Both the position numbers and the translations under genes were made by a program. A stretch of DNA of 19,013 nucleotides from CAYWBI01 sp964456445 (GTDB taxonomy: Bacteria; Calditrichota; Calditrichia; Calditrichales; J004): contig CAYWBI010000062.1 in assembly GCA_964456445.1 (NCBI GenBank), positions 1-19,013 on the forward strand, read 5' to 3'. Each line of letters begins with the position of its first letter. Position 1 is the first letter of the stretch. The notes under the pieces are model-generated. The model saw only the letters and a list, made by a program, of their open reading frames with translations. It searched no databases and was not told where the DNA came from. This document shows, one piece after another, positions 15,512 to 19,013 of this stretch.

Positions 15512-17611
15512 TTAACTGATTTTAAACAATGCGAGCCGCTCGTGATATTCTTCAAGAATCTTACAGCGCAGGTCATTGTTTTCCGGTTTGCGTAACTGCG
15601 GGTCTTTATCCACTAATCTAAAAGCATCTTCGCGGGCTTTTTCCAGCCATTCGACATCACGGATGGGATGGGCAATTTTAAATTCGGGCAGACCACTTTG
15701 CTGGGTGCCAAAGAAGTCCCCCCAACCACGGAGCTCGAGGTCTTTTTCTGAAATGATAAAGCCATCATTGGTCCGGGTCATAATTTGGATTCGCTGCCGG
15801 GCCACATCACCAACATTATAGGGTGTTTTAAGGATACAATAGGATTGCCCGCCACCACGCCCCACCCTGCCACGTAGCTGATGCAGTTGTGCCAGCCCAA
15901 ACCGCTCGGCATGTTCGATAAGCATTATAGTGGCGGATGGGACGTCCACTCCAACTTCGATCACCGTGGTTGAAATCAATATTTGTAGTTTGCCCGAAGA
16001 GAATTCGCGCATCACCGCTTCTTTATCCACGGATTTCATACGTCCATGTAACAAACCAAGTTTTAATCCTTTTAAAGGCCCGTTCTGTAAATATGCATAT
16101 CCTTCGGACGCGGCCTTTAAATCAATTTTCTCGCTCTCTTCCACCAGAGGGTAAACAATATAGGCCTGCTCTCCTTTTTCTACCTGTTTGCGTATAAAAC
16201 CATAAATTTTGTCCGCCTGATTATCATAACGCATAACGGTTCGGATCGGTTTACGGTTTGCCGGCAATTCGTTGATTATGGAAACGTCCAGCGAGCCATA
16301 AGCGGTCATGGCCAGGGTACGCGGTATGGGCGTCGCGGTCATTACCAACACATCCGGACGGACATCGGCTTTCCCAATTAATGCGCCCCGTTGCAAAACC
16401 CCAAAACGGTGCTGTTCATCGATAACGACCAAGGCAAGCCTTGCCATACGTACGGATTCCTGGGAAAGGGCATGCGTACCAATCAATAACAATGGTTGTC
16501 CGCTGGCAAGCAGGGCCTGAATTTCCCTTCTCTCCTTATCCCTCCTGCTACCGGTCAGTAAAAGCAGAGGGATGCCAAGTTTATCCATAACCGGACGCAG
16601 ATTTTGATAATGCTGTTCGGCAAGGATTTCCGTCGGGGCCATCATCGCGGCCTGATAGCCATTGTCTATGCAATAAAGGATGGCCATCGTGGCTACAAGG
16701 GTTTTTCCCGAACCCACATCGCCTTGCAGCAAACGGTTCATGGGATGCGCGGTTTTCATATCCCGCCGTATTTCACGGATAACTTTTTTTTGTGCGTTGG
16801 TCAGTTCAAAAGGCAACGTCTTATAATATAAAACAGCTTTCTCGCTGTTCTTGTCAAATGGAATGCCAGCTTCCTGCTGCCCGCCATGCCTGTGCTGTAA
16901 GGCAAACAAAAGTTGCAGATAAAAAAACTCCTCGTATATCAACCGTTCCCGGGCGCGGGCAAGTTGTTTTTCACTTTGCGGGAGATGTACTTCTTTTAAG
17001 GCATCCGTCAGTGGTGGAAAATTATAACGGGATCGAAGAGACACTGGCAAAGGTTCTTCATAGACCGGTGGGTGGTGCTCGAAAATCTGACGCATCACCT
17101 TACGAAAAACCTGGGAATTTATACCCAATTTGCGGAAGAGTTCATTCCCGGGATAAAAGGGTAGAATACGCGCGGTGTTATATAAATTATCAAATTCGCC
17201 CTCGCCAAGCTTATCAAAATCCGGGTGTGTAAATTGATAGCCCCTATAATAATTTAGTTTGCCGGAAAGTGAAACCCATTCACCGATTTTGAAAACCGTT
17301 TGATAAAATTTAACCGCATTGAACCATACGGCTTCCACCATTCCCTTGCCATCACTTATGACAATATAAAAATACGAACGCCGGGCGCGGCGGATACCGG
17401 CAGATTCAACCTTGCCAATAACCGTCACTTCCTGGTTTTCCTGTAGGGCGTCCATAGGAATAATGGTTGAGCGATCAATATAGCGACGGGGAAAATAATG
17501 GATCAGGTCATCGAAAGTGTTCAGGCCATTGGCGGCCATGGCACGGGCCCGGTTTGGCCCGACGCCTTTGAAAAATTTGATGCGTTCGTCTTGTATAATT
17601 GTGGACGACAT
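15512..17611 (-). CDS. recG: ATP-dependent DNA helicase RecG
   Basis: A 699-residue protein, close to the usual RecG length. RecG remodels stalled replication forks and branch-migrates Holliday junctions. The N-terminus has the helix-hairpin-like FFKGVGPNRARAMAANG and the wedge/OB-fold domain (about 60-150: VTVIGKVESAGIRRARRSYFYI). The superfamily 2 helicase core follows: Walker A GDVGSGKT (297-304), APTEILAEQH, the DEQH box with FG (398-404), TATPIPRTLA, STTVIEVGVDVPSA and QLRGRVGRG. The RecG C-terminal signature DLELRGWGDFFGTQQSGLPEF is present. All expected motifs look intact. The ribosome binding site is weak. It is in the same orientation as the lolC/E-lolD genes upstream, but 328 bases separate it from lolD. 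Confidence 0.97.
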   Translation of the reverse strand: MSSTIIQDERIKFFKGVGPNRARAMAANGLNTFDDLIHYFPRRYIDRSTIIPMDALQENQEVTVIGKVESAGIRRARRSYFYIVISDGKGMVEAVWFNAVKFYQTVFKIGEWVSLSGKLNYYRGYQFTHPDFDKLGEGEFDNLYNTARILPFYPGNELFRKLGINSQVFRKVMRQIFEHHPPVYEEPLPVSLRSRYNFPPLTDALKEVHLPQSEKQLARARERLIYEEFFYLQLLFALQHRHGGQQEAGIPFDKNSEKAVLYYKTLPFELTNAQKKVIREIRRDMKTAHPMNRLLQGDVGSGKTLVATMAILYCIDNGYQAAMMAPTEILAEQHYQNLRPVMDKLGIPLLLLTGSRRDKERREIQALLASGQPLLLIGTHALSQESVRMARLALVVIDEQHRFGVLQRGALIGKADVRPDVLVMTATPIPRTLAMTAYGSLDVSIINELPANRKPIRTVMRYDNQADKIYGFIRKQVEKGEQAYIVYPLVEESEKIDLKAASEGYAYLQNGPLKGLKLGLLHGRMKSVDKEAVMREFSSGKLQILISTTVIEVGVDVPSATIMLIEHAERFGLAQLHQLRGRVGRGGGQSYCILKTPYNVGDVARQRIQIMTRTNDGFIISEKDLELRGWGDFFGTQQSGLPEFKIAHPIRDVEWLEKAREDAFRLVDKDPQLRKPENNDLRCKILEEYHERLALFKIS

Positions 17612-17939
17612 TGGAAAATATCTTAATTTTTACTTGTTATCGCTTTTGGGAAAACATGGTTCTGCTGGCAAAAACGCAAAATCTTTTTCCATTCTTTCAG
17701 TTTTTACAGCAATTTTTGGGATGTTGACAAAACGCTGGCTATGTGTATCAATTCAGCCTCATTGTGCGCGAAAAAGTCCTTATGGCAACAAAGTATGAGT
17801 CTATCATTTTTCGCAGAATGAATAAAAGCTATTCCCATCACAAAGGATTATCCGGCGATTCAAAGAACAAAGGGCCTTGTCCGGGCGCCCTGCCTGACCG
17901 TGTACCCGCATTGTATGGAGAACCCGGAACACGTACTTT
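17612..17939. other. Gene-free spacer between lolD and recG
   Basis: 328 bases with no credible coding sequence; small plus-strand frames have no family resemblance or ribosome binding site. It should contain the recG promoter (minus strand), but I see no clear -35/-10 pair. A GC-rich hairpin near the lolD end is listed separately. Confidence 0.5.
17861..17891 (-). terminator. Candidate terminator after lolD
   Basis: On the minus strand AGGGC, an 11-nt loop and GCCCT (17891 down to 17871) are followed by the T-rich TTGTTCTTTG. The stem is short but all but one pair is G-C or C-G. It lies about 50 bases past the lolD stop codon. Confidence 0.4.
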
Positions 17940-18644
17940 TCACTGTTCACCGTCCTTCTGCCCCACAATAATACCATCTTCCATCTGTATCAATCGGTCT
18001 GCGCTCAAGGTCATATGTTCATTATGGGTCACCAGCAAAAGTGTTTGGCCCATTTCCTTGTTAAGCTTTAACAGGAGCGCGTATAGCGCCTCGCCATTGG
18101 CTTTGTCCAGGTTACCCGTAGGTTCGTCGGCCATAAGGATTTTAGGTTTGTTTACAAGCGCCCTGGCAACGGCAACCCGTTGTTGCTCGCCTCCGGAAAG
18201 CTCCCGGGGTTTATGATCCAGACGGTGTGAGAGCCCTACAAGGTCTAAAATCTCCCTGGCATATCGTTGCTGCTCCGCCGAAATAGTTCCATACAGCATA
18301 GCCGGTATCAACACGTTTTCCAAAGCACTGAACTCGGGCAGCAAATGATGGAACTGAAAAACAAAGCCAATGGTTTGGTTGCGCAAGCGTGCTAATTCGG
18401 TTTCTTTAAGCAAGGCGGTGTCCTGTCCAGCAATCCTCAGTTTGCCTTCACTGGGCAAATCAAGCAAACCCAGGACATGCAGTAAGGTGCTTTTGCCAAC
18501 CCCGGATGGTCCCATGATAATGGCCACTTCCCCCAGGGGTAAATCAAGATTTAATCCCTTTAGAACCTGAACCTGCTGCGGACCGGTGTTATAACTTTTT
18601 ACTATATTACGCGCCTGTATGGCAAATTCTTTAGATTTATTCAT
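17940..18644 (-). CDS. lolD: Lipoprotein-releasing ABC transporter ATP-binding protein LolD
   Basis: A 234-residue ABC ATPase: Walker A GPSGVGKST (45-53), Q-loop Gln97, signature LSGGEQQR (149-156), Walker B ILMADEP with Glu174, and the switch His207. The stretch FVFQFHHLLPEFSALENV is the LolD hallmark that separates it from MacB/FtsE relatives. With LolC/E it extracts mature lipoproteins from the inner membrane for delivery to the outer membrane, which fits the lipoproteins encoded elsewhere in this window. Its start overlaps the permease stop by 8 bases (ATGAATAA). A strong GGAGG at 18654-18658 lies inside the permease gene, so translation is probably coupled. Confidence 0.93.
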   Translation of the reverse strand: MNKSKEFAIQARNIVKSYNTGPQQVQVLKGLNLDLPLGEVAIIMGPSGVGKSTLLHVLGLLDLPSEGKLRIAGQDTALLKETELARLRNQTIGFVFQFHHLLPEFSALENVLIPAMLYGTISAEQQRYAREILDLVGLSHRLDHKPRELSGGEQQRVAVARALVNKPKILMADEPTGNLDKANGEALYALLLKLNKEMGQTLLLVTHNEHMTLSADRLIQMEDGIIVGQKDGEQ

Positions 18645-19013
18645 AGCGTATCGCCTCCACGGGCAAAAGTTTGGAAGCCCGATAAGCCGGATACACAGAG
18701 GCGAGCAAACTCAGCGCCATTGATATGGAGGTAATTACAAAAAAATCCAACCAGCGTAATTTCAATGGGAGTGTGCTTATCAGATACACATCGCCGGGCA
18801 GGGATATGATATGAAATTTGATTTGGATAAACGCAATCCCATATCCCAGAATCAATCCGGCCAGGGTGCCAAGCACACCTACCAATAAGCCCTCATATAA
18901 AAATATTTTCATAATTGTTTTGGATGATGCGCCCATGGATTTAAGGATGCCTATTTCACGGGTCTTGTCCATCACCACCATCACAAGTGAACTGACAATA
19001 TTAAAAGCTGCAA
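18637..19013 (-). CDS. Lipoprotein-releasing system permease LolC/E, C-terminal part (cut by window edge)
   Basis: The frame stays open to the right edge, so the 5' part lies outside the window. The visible 125 or so residues are the C-terminal FtsX/MacB-like permease domain. The conserved AAFNIVSSLVMVVMDKTREIGILKSMGAS (split here only by description) marks the LolC/E family. Two further hydrophobic helices follow, then the usual ending YPAYRASKLLPVEAIRYE. The GTG at 18982-18984 is an internal Val codon, not the start. Whether it is LolC, LolE or a single fused-role LolF-like permease cannot be decided from this part. It is upstream of and overlapping lolD in one operon. Confidence 0.92.
   Translation of the reverse strand, partial: AAFNIVSSLVMVVMDKTREIGILKSMGASSKTIMKIFLYEGLLVGVLGTLAGLILGYGIAFIQIKFHIISLPGDVYLISTLPLKLRWLDFFVITSISMALSLLASVYPAYRASKLLPVEAIRYE

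Noticed and set aside
18637..18984. Complete 115-residue gene starting at GTG 18984
   Set aside because: The frame continues upstream to the window edge with conserved LolC/E residues, so the GTG is an internal Val codon of a truncated gene.

Overview
The window looks like chromosomal DNA of a diderm (outer-membrane) bacterium, probably from the Fibrobacterota-Chlorobiota-Bacteroidota (FCB) superphylum or a neighbour such as Calditrichota. The evidence is a LolC/E-LolD lipoprotein-release system, three predicted lipoproteins with lipobox cysteines, a DUF5686-type outer-membrane protein with an N-terminal carboxypeptidase-regulatory-like domain, and a malic enzyme-phosphotransacetylase fusion. 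The exact phylum is inference. There are eleven protein-coding genes (one cut by the right edge), no recognisable tRNA or rRNA genes and no CRISPR array.

Layout. Bases 1-372 are gene-free and carry two copies of a structured repeat of about 94 bp, then a hairpin terminator. maeB follows on the minus strand (373-2631). Across an AT-rich divergent spacer, four plus-strand genes run from 2768 to 8378: a phytase-like/esterase-like lipoprotein, an Amidase_2 lipoprotein, an MFS permease and a large secreted GH20-family glycosidase. The last three could form a cell-wall or amino-sugar scavenging set (inference). A DtxR-family metal regulator (minus, 8590-9102) with a cysteine-rich tail faces away from an alpha/beta-hydrolase lipoprotein (plus, 9413-10702), which ends in a textbook intrinsic terminator.

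From about 10.76 to 15.2 kb the base composition falls. Sampled 60-base lines are about 30-40% G+C there, against about 43-58% in lines sampled on either side. The segment opens with a start-less, protein-like reading frame (probable gene remnant). It then holds three minus-strand genes: trmB-like regulator, CPBP intramembrane protease and DUF5686 outer-membrane protein. The regulator has a good sigma70-like promoter whose -35 box lies inside a perfect palindrome TACTTGCAAGTA, which resembles TACT...AGTA half-sites reported for archaeal TrmB operators. I regard this as the most interesting regulatory unit here and the segment as a candidate acquired block.

Beyond a 372-base spacer with several inverted repeats come the housekeeping genes recG (15512-17611) and lolD (17940-18644). 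lolD overlaps the end of a lolC/E permease gene truncated by the window edge. I found no clearly unprecedented system. The best leads are the left-edge repeat, the TrmB-CPBP unit, the DtxR variant and the orphan gene fragment.
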